Shown: positions 7,966 to 15,347 of the stretch, in pieces
Layout: every line of letters starts with the position of its first letter
Position numbering within the stretch: the stretch's first letter is position 1
NCBI GenBank assembly: GCA_041481445.1
Contig: JBGPBV010000096.1
Span: forward strand, 1-25,981
Source: AA29 sp041481445
Lineage (GTDB): Bacteria; Acidobacteriota; Vicinamibacteria; Fen-336
Reading direction: 5' to 3'
DNA length: 25,981 nucleotides
The notes under the pieces: model-generated
The model's input: the letters and a program-made list of their open reading frames with translations, nothing else
Database searches by the model: none
Told to the model about the DNA's origin: nothing
Position numbers and translations under genes: made by a program

Positions 7966-8499
7966 ATGGCAACGCGCCCAGGGACCTCCCGCCTCGACCG
8001 CACCGACCGCGCCCTCCTCGTCGCCCTCTCGCGCGACGGGCGCCGTCCGGCCGCCGACCTGGCCAAGGAGCTGGGCCTCTCCCGCCAGGCGGTCACGGAG
8101 CGGATCCGCGAGCTGGAGCGCCACGGCGTCATCCGGGGCTACCGCGCCGACGTCGACCCCGCCGCCCTCGGCCTGGGCGTGCGCGCCCAGGTCCGCATCA
8201 CGCTCGACGGCAAGGCCCCGCAGAAGGAGAAGGACGTGCTGCGCCGCCTGACCGGCAACCCGCTCGTCCGGTCGGTGCATCGGGTGAGCGGCGAGGACTG
8301 CTTCGTGGCCGACGTCATCTGCCGGCGCATCGAGGACGTCAACGCGCTGCTCCTCGAGCTCCAGTCCACGCGCGCCCTGCAGTCCTCGCGCACCGCCTTC
8401 GTCCTCGAGACCATCCTCGACAAGGGCACGCTCGGCCCCCTCCCGCCCGCGCTCGTGGCCGACGAGCCGGCGGAGACGCCCGCGCGCGCCCGGGAGTAG
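7966..8499 (+). CDS. Lrp/AsnC-family transcriptional regulator
   Basis: 177-aa DNA-binding regulator. Residues about 9-60 hold the winged helix-turn-helix typical of the family (LDRTDRALLVALSRDGR, then LAKELGLSRQAVTERIRELE). The rest is the RAM/effector domain, including VSGEDCFVADV (107-117), which corresponds to the effector-binding turn. It diverges from the molybdenum hydroxylase operon and probably controls it and itself through the 7903-7934 inverted repeat (inference). The ATG at 7966 lacks a Shine-Dalgarno sequence, and the best -10 candidate ends nine bases before it, so the mRNA could be leaderless. The C-terminal tail is somewhat extended (EPAETPARARE). The effector is unknown. Confidence 0.9.
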   Translation: MATRPGTSRLDRTDRALLVALSRDGRRPAADLAKELGLSRQAVTERIRELERHGVIRGYRADVDPAALGLGVRAQVRITLDGKAPQKEKDVLRRLTGNPLVRSVHRVSGEDCFVADVICRRIEDVNALLLELQSTRALQSSRTAFVLETILDKGTLGPLPPALVADEPAETPARARE

Positions 8500-8504
8500 C
8501 CCGC

Positions 8505-9458
8505 TTGTCTCCCCGCCATCGCCGCCTGCTGCCGTGGCTCTCGCTCGGCGTCGTGTACGTCGTCTGGGGCTCGACCTACCTGGCCATCCGCGTGGCCGTG
8601 CGCGAGGTTCCGCCCCATGCCGCCGCCTGCCTCCGCTTCCTCGCGTCCGGCCTCGCCATGGCGGTGATCGCGCTGATCGTGGACCGCAAGCGCGCCTGGC
8701 CGACCTGGCGCCAGGTCGCCGACTACTCGCTGGTCGGGGTGCTGCTGCTCTCCGTGGCCAACGCGAGCGTCATGTGGGCGGAGAAGACGATCCCCAGCGG
8801 CATCGCCGCCCTCATCGTGGGCTCCACGCCCCTCTGGATGACCCTTCTCGACGGCCTTCGCGCCGGCGGCCAGCGCTGGACGGTGCGTGTCTGGGTGGGG
8901 ACTCTCGTCGGCCTCGGGGGCGTGGCCCTGGTCGCGCGGCCGGAGGGCGGGCTCGGGTCCGGGCACTGGGGCGCGATCGTCGCCCTCCAGATGGCCACCA
9001 TCGCCTGGACGGTGGGCTCTCTCTACGCGCAGTCCGTGCCGGCGCGGCTGTCGGTGTTCAGCGCCTCCGCCATCGAGATGCTGGCCGGATCGGCCGCGCT
9101 CCTGCTCGTGTCGCGCGTGATCTTCCGGGACGACTGGAGCGCGCTGCGCACCGCCTCCCTGGACACCTGGCTGAGCCTGGGCTACCTCGTCACCTTCGGG
9201 TCGCTCGTGGGCTTCACCGCCTTCGCGTACTGCCTCAACGAGCTGCCCGCGACCACGGTGGGGACGTACGCCTACGTGAACCCGGTGGTGGCGGTGATCC
9301 TGGGCCGCGTGTTCCTCCGGGAGGCCCTCACGCCGGGCCTCCTCGCCGGCGGCGTGCTCATCCTGGTGGCGGTGGTGATGACGACGCGAGCCCGCCGCCC
9401 GCGGCCCCAGCCCGTCCGCGCCGACCCGACGTCGTTGCCCGTGGCCGAGAACGCCTGA
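8505..9458 (+). CDS. EamA/DMT-family transporter
   Basis: 317-aa inner-membrane protein with about ten hydrophobic segments arranged as two EamA repeats. The first repeat opens with LGVVYVVWGSTYLAIRVAVREVPPHAAACLRFLASG, here abbreviated to its hallmark VVWGSTYLAIR, and the second ends with the conserved YAYVNPVVAVILGRVFLREA block. Family members export amino acids, metabolites or drugs. I chose the TTG at 8505, five bases after the Lrp stop, because GGGAG lies eight bases upstream and the first membrane helix follows directly; the open frame to the left is antisense-like shadow over the Lrp gene. Co-transcription with an Lrp/AsnC regulator is a common layout for amino-acid exporters, so amino-acid or related efflux is plausible but unproven. 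Confidence 0.88.
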   Translation: MSPRHRRLLPWLSLGVVYVVWGSTYLAIRVAVREVPPHAAACLRFLASGLAMAVIALIVDRKRAWPTWRQVADYSLVGVLLLSVANASVMWAEKTIPSGIAALIVGSTPLWMTLLDGLRAGGQRWTVRVWVGTLVGLGGVALVARPEGGLGSGHWGAIVALQMATIAWTVGSLYAQSVPARLSVFSASAIEMLAGSAALLLVSRVIFRDDWSALRTASLDTWLSLGYLVTFGSLVGFTAFAYCLNELPATTVGTYAYVNPVVAVILGRVFLREALTPGLLAGGVLILVAVVMTTRARRPRPQPVRADPTSLPVAENA

Positions 9459-9474
9459 GAGGCCCCGCTCAGGC
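9453..9474. terminator. Stem spanning both stop codons of a convergent gene pair
   Basis: GCCTGAG (9453-9459) and CTCAGGC (9468-9474) form a perfect 7-bp stem with an 8-nt loop. The TGA of the EamA gene and the TGA of the opposite-strand cyclase gene each lie inside one arm. The two genes are separated by only 10 bp. There is no T-tract on either side, so this is at best a bidirectional stem-loop that may define mRNA 3' ends. Confidence 0.35.
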
Positions 9475-10491
9475 CTCGATGATCCGGTTCCGTCCCTGCT
9501 TCTTGGCCTGGTAGAGCGCCTGGTCCGCGGCCCGGATCAGCGCGACGTCCGTGGTCGCGTCCTGCGGGAACGTGGCCACTCCGCCCGAGATCGTCACCGC
9601 GCCCAGCGGCTGGCGCTCGCGGCCGGCGAACGGGTGCGACTCCACCGCGCGCCGCAGGACCTCGGCCAGGCGCACGGCCAGGCCCTTGATGGCGCCGGGG
9701 TAGAGCACCACGAACTCCTCGCCGCCGTAGCGCGCCACCACGTCGTCCTCGCGGACGTGCGACTTCAGGATCTGGCCCATCTTCCTGAGCACGTCGTCTC
9801 CGGCCACGTGGCCGTTCGTGTCGTTGAAGTTCTTGAAGTGGTCGATGTCGATGAGGAGCAGGCTCAGCTCCACCCCGTCGCGGGCGGCGCGCCGGATCTC
9901 CTCCCACATGCGCTCCTGGAATCGGCGCTTGTTGAACACGCCGGTGAGGTCGTCCACGTTGGCGGCGGCCTCGATGTCCTTGAGCTTCTCGACCTGGATG
10001 ATGGCCAGCCCGCTCAGGTCCGCCACCATCGAGACCACCGCCTGCTCCTCCCCGCGCCGCCGGCGCGCGCCACCCACGCAGAGGAAGCCGCGCAGCTTCC
10101 CCTCGGCGAGGATGGGGGCGGCGGCGTCCACGCGCAGGCCGGCCAGCGACGGGAGGTGGCTCCCGGCGGCGTCCGACTCCACCTCCGCTCCGCGCGGCAG
10201 GGAGTCGGGCAGGCCCTTGCCGTCGGCCAGGGCCAGCCGGCCGTCCGGCCGCGTCACGAACACCGCCGCCTGCGCGGGCGCGAGCAGCTCGTCGATCAGG
10301 CGGAGGATCACGGGGACCATCGCGCGCCGTCCGGAAGCCTCGAGCATCTGGCGCATGAGGGAGGCGACGTCCGGCAGGGAAGGCCGCGGCTCCGGAGCGG
10401 TCGACCGGGGGCGCCAGGCGGCCAGGAGGCGCGCCACGAGCAGGCCGCCGAGGACCCCGAGGGCGGCCGCCGCCCAGACGGCGGTGGTCAC
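9469..10491 (-). CDS. GAF-GGDEF diguanylate cyclase
   Basis: 340-aa protein predicted to make cyclic di-GMP from two GTP. Residues about 4-25 form one N-terminal membrane segment, residues about 57-165 look like a GAF sensory domain, and residues about 175-338 form the GGDEF domain (NVDDLTGVFNKRRF, DIDHFKNFND). The active-site signature is GGEEF (256-260), an active variant. R247-E-D-D250, five residues before it, is an intact RxxD product-inhibition site, so feedback control is expected. The start is a GTG at 10491 with only a weak ribosome-binding site. It lies 19 nt downstream of the NamZ-like gene on the same strand and probably shares its transcript. A PilZ protein, a possible c-di-GMP receptor, is encoded about 4 kb away. 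Confidence 0.93.
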   Translation of the reverse strand: MTTAVWAAAALGVLGGLLVARLLAAWRPRSTAPEPRPSLPDVASLMRQMLEASGRRAMVPVILRLIDELLAPAQAAVFVTRPDGRLALADGKGLPDSLPRGAEVESDAAGSHLPSLAGLRVDAAAPILAEGKLRGFLCVGGARRRRGEEQAVVSMVADLSGLAIIQVEKLKDIEAAANVDDLTGVFNKRRFQERMWEEIRRAARDGVELSLLLIDIDHFKNFNDTNGHVAGDDVLRKMGQILKSHVREDDVVARYGGEEFVVLYPGAIKGLAVRLAEVLRRAVESHPFAGRERQPLGAVTISGGVATFPQDATTDVALIRAADQALYQAKKQGRNRIIEA

Positions 10492-10510
10492 GGCCCGACC
10501 CGCCGCCGTC

Positions 10511-11722
10511 TCAATAGAGGAGGTGGGGCGCCCGCCGGCGGCGGAACGCCAGCAGCTCGCGGCGCCAGCGCGCGCTGAAGCGCCGTGGCGAGAGCCCGGC
10601 GTCGAGGGCCCGTCTCACCTCGGACGTGCCGCAGAGGATGTCGATGGGACGCTTGACGTGCTCGTATTCGTACGGAGGGTCGCGCCACGCGAACTTCGGC
10701 GGCGCCTGCCGGCGCGCGTGGTGGATGAGCAGCAGGTAGGCGAGGAAGGCGGGGAAGCGGAGACGGTCGGTGACGTGGACGGCCACCCCCCCGCAGGGCC
10801 GGCCGGCGAACTTCTGGAACGTCGGCGTGAAGAAGACGGGGCGGAAGGACACGCCGGGGAGGCGCTCTCTCCCCAGGTCGCGCGCGAGGGCCCAGGGGTC
10901 GAGCCAGGGCGCGCCCACCAGCTCGAAGGGCCGCGTGGTGCCGCGCCCCTCGGAGAGGTTCGTGCCTTCGACCAGGCACGCCCCCGGATAGACGAGCGCG
11001 GTGTCCACGGTCGGCATGTTGGGTGAGGGCGGCACCCAGGGCAGCCCGGTGTCCTCGTAGAACATCGAGCGCGCCCAGCCGCGCATGCGCACGACGCGCA
11101 GGTCCACGTCGAGGCCGCGCTCCTCGCGGAACATGAGGGCCAGCTCGCCCACGGTCATGCCGTGGCGCGCGGCCAGCGGGTGCAGCCCCACGAACGAGAG
11201 GTACTCGGGATCCAGCACGTTCCCGTCGAGGGCGTCCCCGCCGAGCGGATTGGGCCGGTCGAGCACGATCAGGACCTTGCCGTGGGCGGCGCAGGCCTCG
11301 AGCGCGTACAGCATCGTGTAGACGAACGTGTAGTAGCGCGCGCCGACGTCCTGCACGTCGAAGACGAGCGCGTCCAGGCGGGACAGCCTCTCCGCGGTCG
11401 GGACGCGCGTCTTGCCGTAGAGGCTGAAGACGGGGAGGCCGGTGAGCGGGTCGCGGCTGTCCTCCACCTCCACGAGGTCCTGGGCGGCGGCCCAGATGCC
11501 GTGCTCCGGCCCGAACAGCGCCTGGAGCCGCACTCCGCGCGCGCGGTGGAGGGCCTGGACGGCGTGCACGAGGCCGGAGGTCACGGCGGTGGGGTTGGCG
11601 ATGAGGCCGACGCGGAGGCCGCGGACGATGCTCGGGCGGGCCAGGAGCTGGTCGAGCCCCGAGCGCACGGCCGCCCGCGGGCGCCGGGCCGATGCGCGGA
11701 GGACCGGCCCCCGGCCGCTCAC
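10511..11722 (-). CDS. NamZ-like exo-beta-N-acetylmuramidase (DUF1343)
   Basis: 403-aa member of the DUF1343/NamZ family, whose characterised members release terminal N-acetylmuramic acid from peptidoglycan fragments. Hallmarks are FGPEHG (70-75, with E73 and H74 in the expected catalytic region), DVGARYYTF (125-133), VLDRPNP (153-159) and EGTNLSEGRGTTRPFE. The GTG start overlaps the TGA of the upstream FHA-TIG gene as GTGA, which suggests translational coupling. No signal peptide is seen with this start: the N-terminus is Arg-rich (MSGRGPVLRASARRPR), while many relatives are secreted. The enzyme may therefore be cytoplasmic and act in muropeptide recycling, or it may be exported another way. 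Confidence 0.88.
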   Translation of the reverse strand: MSGRGPVLRASARRPRAAVRSGLDQLLARPSIVRGLRVGLIANPTAVTSGLVHAVQALHRARGVRLQALFGPEHGIWAAAQDLVEVEDSRDPLTGLPVFSLYGKTRVPTAERLSRLDALVFDVQDVGARYYTFVYTMLYALEACAAHGKVLIVLDRPNPLGGDALDGNVLDPEYLSFVGLHPLAARHGMTVGELALMFREERGLDVDLRVVRMRGWARSMFYEDTGLPWVPPSPNMPTVDTALVYPGACLVEGTNLSEGRGTTRPFELVGAPWLDPWALARDLGRERLPGVSFRPVFFTPTFQKFAGRPCGGVAVHVTDRLRFPAFLAYLLLIHHARRQAPPKFAWRDPPYEYEHVKRPIDILCGTSEVRRALDAGLSPRRFSARWRRELLAFRRRRAPHLLY

Positions 11723-14319
11723 TCGACGTAGCGGAGGCTGAAGCGACCGACGGCGTCCTTGTCCTTGGCCGCGGCGTCCTTGAAGATCGATCCCTCGAGG
11801 GTGCCGCCCTGGAGGGTGCCGCGGAACTGGCGGGGCCCTCCTCCGGAGCTGACCATGAACTTCACCTGGCCCTTTTCATAGGTGGCCTGCTGCAGCGGGG
11901 TGCGGACGGCCAGGCCGCCCGTCTTCACGGTGAGCGACCCTCCGAGCTTGCCCCCGTCCACGTCGAGCACCAGCTCGATGCCCTTCTCGGTCGCGGTCTC
12001 GTCCACCATCGTCCCTTCCCAGCGCCCGGCCACCGCCGTTCCCACCGCCCCGCCGCCCGCGGGCACGAGCAGGGCCATCTCGCGCAGGGTCTTGAGGACG
12101 GTCGGCGACAGCTCGTAGACGGTGGCCACCGGTACCCCGCCCGCCGCCCCGCGGCGCTGCGCCTCCGCGTAGATGTCCACGAGCACGCGCCCGCGGGAGG
12201 AGAGCTCGGCGGTGCGGCTGGGCCGCTGGCCCTGCCCGAACAGCGTCACGTAGTCCTGCAGCAGCGCGGCCCAGTAGCCGGCGATCTGCCGCGGGGTCGA
12301 GCGCCCGGGCCTGGCGCCGCCGTCCCAGGCCTGGGTGTAGCCGTCGGCGTCGTCGGGGGTGGCGGTCACGATCGCCTCCCCCCCGCTCACCGCCACCGCG
12401 GGCGTGGCGCCCTCGCGCACCTCGAGCGAGACCGGGCGGGTGATCGCCGTCTCCATGACGCGCGTGAGCGCCTCCGCCACGCGATCGGCGCGCTCCGCCG
12501 TCGAGCCCGCGTCGGCCTTGCCCGTGAGGACCAGGACCGGCCCCAGCTCGCTGGACACGAACGCATGCCGGTCGGGCGGACCCTGCGGAGCGGGCACGGG
12601 GAAGAAGCGGAGCCTCGCCATGCCGGACAGCGAGCGGGAGAAAGCGAAGGCGGTGCGGCTGCCCGAGGTCGCGCCGTGCGCCTCCACCACGACGGGGAGG
12701 GCCGTCTGGGCCCCCGAGGCCGCCCCCGCGGGGACGGCCGTCCGCAGCTCGGTCGCGCTCGCGGACAGGACCAGCGCGGGCGCGCCGCCGATGGTGACAC
12801 GGTTGCCGGTGGCGACGGGATCGAACCCGCGGCCCTTGATCGTGACGCGCTGGCCCGCGGGGCCCGAGTCGGGGCTGACTTCGAGGACGAGCGGGAGGTG
12901 GCCCAGGACCAGGGGTATGGCGCGGGCGGCGTCCGGACCCACGTCGATCGTGACGGCCACGCTCTGGCCCTCCGTCCACGGGATGTCCGGCACCTTCACG
13001 CGCAGCGAGTCGCCGGTGGCGTCCCTGGCCGCGACCTTCTCGCCCGCGATCTTGACCGTCACCGGCGCGCCGTCGAGGTTCTGGCCGTGCAGCGTGATCT
13101 CCGCCCCCGGCACCGCGACGTCCGGCTCCAGGCGGGTGATGCGCGGCAAGCGCGCGATCTTGACGAAGAGCGCGTTCGACCTGCCGCCGCCGGCGCGCAC
13201 GGTGATCGGCACCTCCTTGCTCGTGGAGCCGGGCAGGGGGGGCACGGTGACGGCCAGCGACGTGGCGGACGCGTTCGTCACCGTCGCCTCCGCGTCGCCG
13301 AAGCGCACGCTGTTGTCGCCGGCGCGGGGGGCGAACCCGCTGCCGGTGATGGTCACCGTCGTGCCGACCTCCGCCTTCGGGGGCGTGATCGCCGAGAGAA
13401 CTGGCGGCGGCTGTTGGGAGCGTGAGTAGAAATAGAAAGCCGCGCCCGCGACCACGGCGGCGGCGGCGCCCACGATGGCCATCCGGGGGACGCTCGGGGG
13501 CGGCATGCGCCTCCGCGCTCGCGCGGGCCGAGGCGCGGGAGCGGCCATTGGAGGGACACTCGGGGCCTCGCGCGCACGGTCGCCCCCGATGCTCGGGATC
13601 TCGCTCATGTAGTCCGGCCGCGCGGCAGGCGCGCGAGGCGCGCGCACGGGCGCGGCGGGAGCGGCGGGAGCGGCGGGAGCAGGGACGGGGGGCGAGGGCG
13701 CGGCCGCCGCCGCGGGCACGGGCGCCGGCGCCTCGTCGAGGATGATCGCGGGGGTGCCCGGCACCGCCACCGGTTCCGGCTCCGGCGGCTTGAAGGCGGG
13801 AGCGCCCAACCCGGGGGTCGGCTCCGCCTCCTCGAACAGGATCGGCTCGTCCTCGGCCGGGGCCGCGAAGGCCGGGAGCTCGTCGCTCTCGGGCTCGGGC
13901 GCGGGCACGGGCGCCGGCGCGGCCGCCGGCTCCACGAACTTGGGGAAGAATCCGCTGCGGAGCGCCAGTCCGAGGTCGGCCGGCACGCGGACGAGCAGGC
14001 GCACGCTCTCCGGCGAGCCGGGCGGGCCCACCGAGATGCGGTCCCCGTCCTGGAGGACGTGCCCGGACGAGATCTTCTCCCCGTTGACGAACGTCCCGGC
14101 CGCGCTTCCCTCGTCGCTGAGGACGACCGCCCCCTCCTCCCAGCTCACGCGCGCGTGAGAGGCAGCCACGTTCCGGGTGGTCAGGCGGATGTGCGAGTTG
14201 GGGGCGGACCCGATGGTCTTTTCGTCGCCCTGGGCATGGAGCTGGACGGCGAGCCCGTCGGAGGCCCCACCGGTCACGATGAGCGTGGGGAGCGGTGGTC
14301 CGCTGGACGAGGAACTCAT
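11719..14319 (-). CDS. FHA domain - TM - triple IPT/TIG envelope protein
   Basis: 866-aa multidomain protein of unknown exact role. Residues about 12-110 form an FHA-type phosphopeptide-binding fold (KTIGSAPNSHIRL, AASHARVSW, GTFVNG). The usual Arg of the IGR motif is Ser38, so phosphothreonine recognition may be altered. Residues about 130-275 are a Pro/Ala-rich linker, 279-298 a single membrane helix, and 306-388, 392-474 and 477-560 are three IPT/TIG Ig-like domains. The C-terminal region (about 565-866) is unrecognised and ends with a beta-rich segment (GRWEGTMVDET). Predicted topology is cytoplasmic FHA and periplasmic TIG domains. The start ATG 14319 has GGAG three bases upstream. It is the first gene of the minus-strand group with NamZ and the diguanylate cyclase. 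Confidence 0.85.
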   Translation of the reverse strand: MSSSSSGPPLPTLIVTGGASDGLAVQLHAQGDEKTIGSAPNSHIRLTTRNVAASHARVSWEEGAVVLSDEGSAAGTFVNGEKISSGHVLQDGDRISVGPPGSPESVRLLVRVPADLGLALRSGFFPKFVEPAAAPAPVPAPEPESDELPAFAAPAEDEPILFEEAEPTPGLGAPAFKPPEPEPVAVPGTPAIILDEAPAPVPAAAAAPSPPVPAPAAPAAPAAPVRAPRAPAARPDYMSEIPSIGGDRAREAPSVPPMAAPAPRPARARRRMPPPSVPRMAIVGAAAAVVAGAAFYFYSRSQQPPPVLSAITPPKAEVGTTVTITGSGFAPRAGDNSVRFGDAEATVTNASATSLAVTVPPLPGSTSKEVPITVRAGGGRSNALFVKIARLPRITRLEPDVAVPGAEITLHGQNLDGAPVTVKIAGEKVAARDATGDSLRVKVPDIPWTEGQSVAVTIDVGPDAARAIPLVLGHLPLVLEVSPDSGPAGQRVTIKGRGFDPVATGNRVTIGGAPALVLSASATELRTAVPAGAASGAQTALPVVVEAHGATSGSRTAFAFSRSLSGMARLRFFPVPAPQGPPDRHAFVSSELGPVLVLTGKADAGSTAERADRVAEALTRVMETAITRPVSLEVREGATPAVAVSGGEAIVTATPDDADGYTQAWDGGARPGRSTPRQIAGYWAALLQDYVTLFGQGQRPSRTAELSSRGRVLVDIYAEAQRRGAAGGVPVATVYELSPTVLKTLREMALLVPAGGGAVGTAVAGRWEGTMVDETATEKGIELVLDVDGGKLGGSLTVKTGGLAVRTPLQQATYEKGQVKFMVSSGGGPRQFRGTLQGGTLEGSIFKDAAAKDKDAVGRFSLRYVE

Positions 14320-14365
14320 TTGCTCCGCGTAATTTGGCCCGAATTCAAGCACACGCCGCGCGACG

Positions 14366-14404
14366 GTGTCAACGACGCGGGCGGCGCCGGGTGCGCGTTG
14401 ACAC
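14366..14404. promoter_or_regulatory. Perfect inverted repeat with divergent TTGACA boxes (FHA / PilZ promoters)
   Basis: GTGTCAACG (14366-14374) and CGTTGACAC (14396-14404) are perfect 9-bp arms 21 nt apart in the 129-bp region between the FHA-TIG gene (minus) and the PilZ gene (plus). Each arm contains an outward-facing TTGACA -35 box. For the minus strand a TTGAAT -10 lies 18 nt further (14348-14343), giving a short leader before the FHA start. The plus-strand -10 is poor. The symmetry extends beyond the hexamers, so a shared operator is possible. Confidence 0.5.
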
Positions 14405-14448
14405 AACCCGCTGGCGAGTGCGAAGCTTGCCCCTTCGAGGTCCCCCCG

Positions 14449-14889
14449 ATGCAGAAGGTGGCGCCCGTGGCGCCCGAGGAAGGGCTTCCCCCCGAGCCCG
14501 TACTCAGGAAGATCCGGATCCCCTTCATCCAGCGCGCCGCGATCGCGGTGGGCGGCGCGCGCGAGGACCTGTTCGTCGTCGACCTGGGCCTGCGCGGCGT
14601 GTTCCTCGAGCGGGCGCAGCCGCTCGAGCGGGGCGTGGAGATCGAGATCTGGTTCCCGCTGCCCGGGAACGAGATCGCGGTGCATGCCCGGTGCCGGGTG
14701 GCCTGGTGCCGTTCGGCGGGGGCCTCCGGCCCCACGGGGGCGCTGCCCTCCGGGGTCGGCGTCGAGTTCGTGGAGATGTCGGATCGCGACGCCGAGCGCC
14801 TGCGCGAGCACCTCGTCTCGTACCTGCGGCGGCAACCGCGCCAGCGTCGGTTCCTGCGCCATCCGGAGGAGGCGGAGGAGGAAGCATGA
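14449..14889 (+). CDS. PilZ-domain protein
   Basis: 146-aa cytoplasmic protein with a PilZ-like beta-barrel, a fold that often binds cyclic di-GMP. Residues about 20-107 carry it: an Arg-rich start (RKIRIPF, 20-26), the loop DLGLRGVF (45-52) where D/N-x-S-x-x-G is expected, and GVGVEFVEM (102-110), typical of the domain's last strand. The Ser of the second motif is Gly, so binding may be weak or lost. A basic and then acidic tail follows (RRQPRQRRF, EEAEEEA). The start at 14449 is the only ATG after the divergent promoter, with GAGG nine bases upstream. Its stop overlaps the CBS gene (ATGA), so the two are probably co-translated. Confidence 0.75.
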   Translation: MQKVAPVAPEEGLPPEPVLRKIRIPFIQRAAIAVGGAREDLFVVDLGLRGVFLERAQPLERGVEIEIWFPLPGNEIAVHARCRVAWCRSAGASGPTGALPSGVGVEFVEMSDRDAERLREHLVSYLRRQPRQRRFLRHPEEAEEEA

Positions 14890-15335
14890 AGACCATCGGC
14901 GGGCTCGTCTCCGGGCGCGAGGTCTACCACGTGCGGGCCGACCACACCGTGCGCGAGGCCGCCCGCTACATGACGGAGCGGCGCGTGGGCGCGGTGTCGG
15001 TCCTGGAGGGCACGCGCCTGGTCGGCGTCCTCTCGGAGCGCGACATCATGGCGCGCGTGGTGGCGCGCGACATCGACCCCGACCGCGCCCGGGTGAGCGA
15101 GGTCATGACGCGCGACCTCGTGGTGGCCCAGATCGCGGACTCGCACGGCGAGGGCCTGCGCAAGATGAAGCAGGCGGGCTGCCGGCACCTGCCCGTGGTG
15201 GAGGGCGACCGCCTGGTCGGCATGGTCGCGCAGCGCGACCTGCTGCAGGTGGACCTCTCCGAGAAGGACGAGGAGATCCGCTGGCTCAACGCCTACATCC
15301 ACTTCATCCCGCCCGTGAAGGAAGGCACTTCCTAG
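14886..15335 (+). CDS. CBS-domain pair protein
   Basis: 149-aa stand-alone Bateman module with two CBS motifs, at about 7-60 (VREAARYMTERRVGAVSVLE, LVGVLSERDIM) and 74-125 (VMTRDLVVAQ, HLPVVEGDRLVGMVAQRDLL). Such proteins bind adenosyl nucleotides and regulate partners by energy state. A helical tail (EKDEEIRWLNAYIHF) follows. The start overlaps the PilZ stop by four bases (ATGA) and the gene is followed 12 nt later by the tRNA methyltransferase. The combination with PilZ suggests it senses nucleotides together with c-di-GMP, but the partner is unknown. Confidence 0.9.
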   Translation: MKTIGGLVSGREVYHVRADHTVREAARYMTERRVGAVSVLEGTRLVGVLSERDIMARVVARDIDPDRARVSEVMTRDLVVAQIADSHGEGLRKMKQAGCRHLPVVEGDRLVGMVAQRDLLQVDLSEKDEEIRWLNAYIHFIPPVKEGTS

Positions 15336-15347
15336 GCCGCGGCGGGC

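Noticed and set aside
7959..8504. N-terminal extension of the EamA transporter frame back to 7959
   Set aside because: This part is an Arg/Pro-rich shadow over the Lrp gene; the membrane protein begins at TTG 8505 with a ribosome-binding site.
11692..13425. Plus-strand open frame over the FHA-TIG gene
   Set aside because: Low-complexity Arg/Gly/Ala translation, no ribosome-binding site, no domain; the opposite strand encodes recognisable FHA and TIG domains.
14405..14430. Sigma-54 type promoter (tggc ... ttgc) before the PilZ gene
   Set aside because: The distance between the GG and GC elements is four bases too long.
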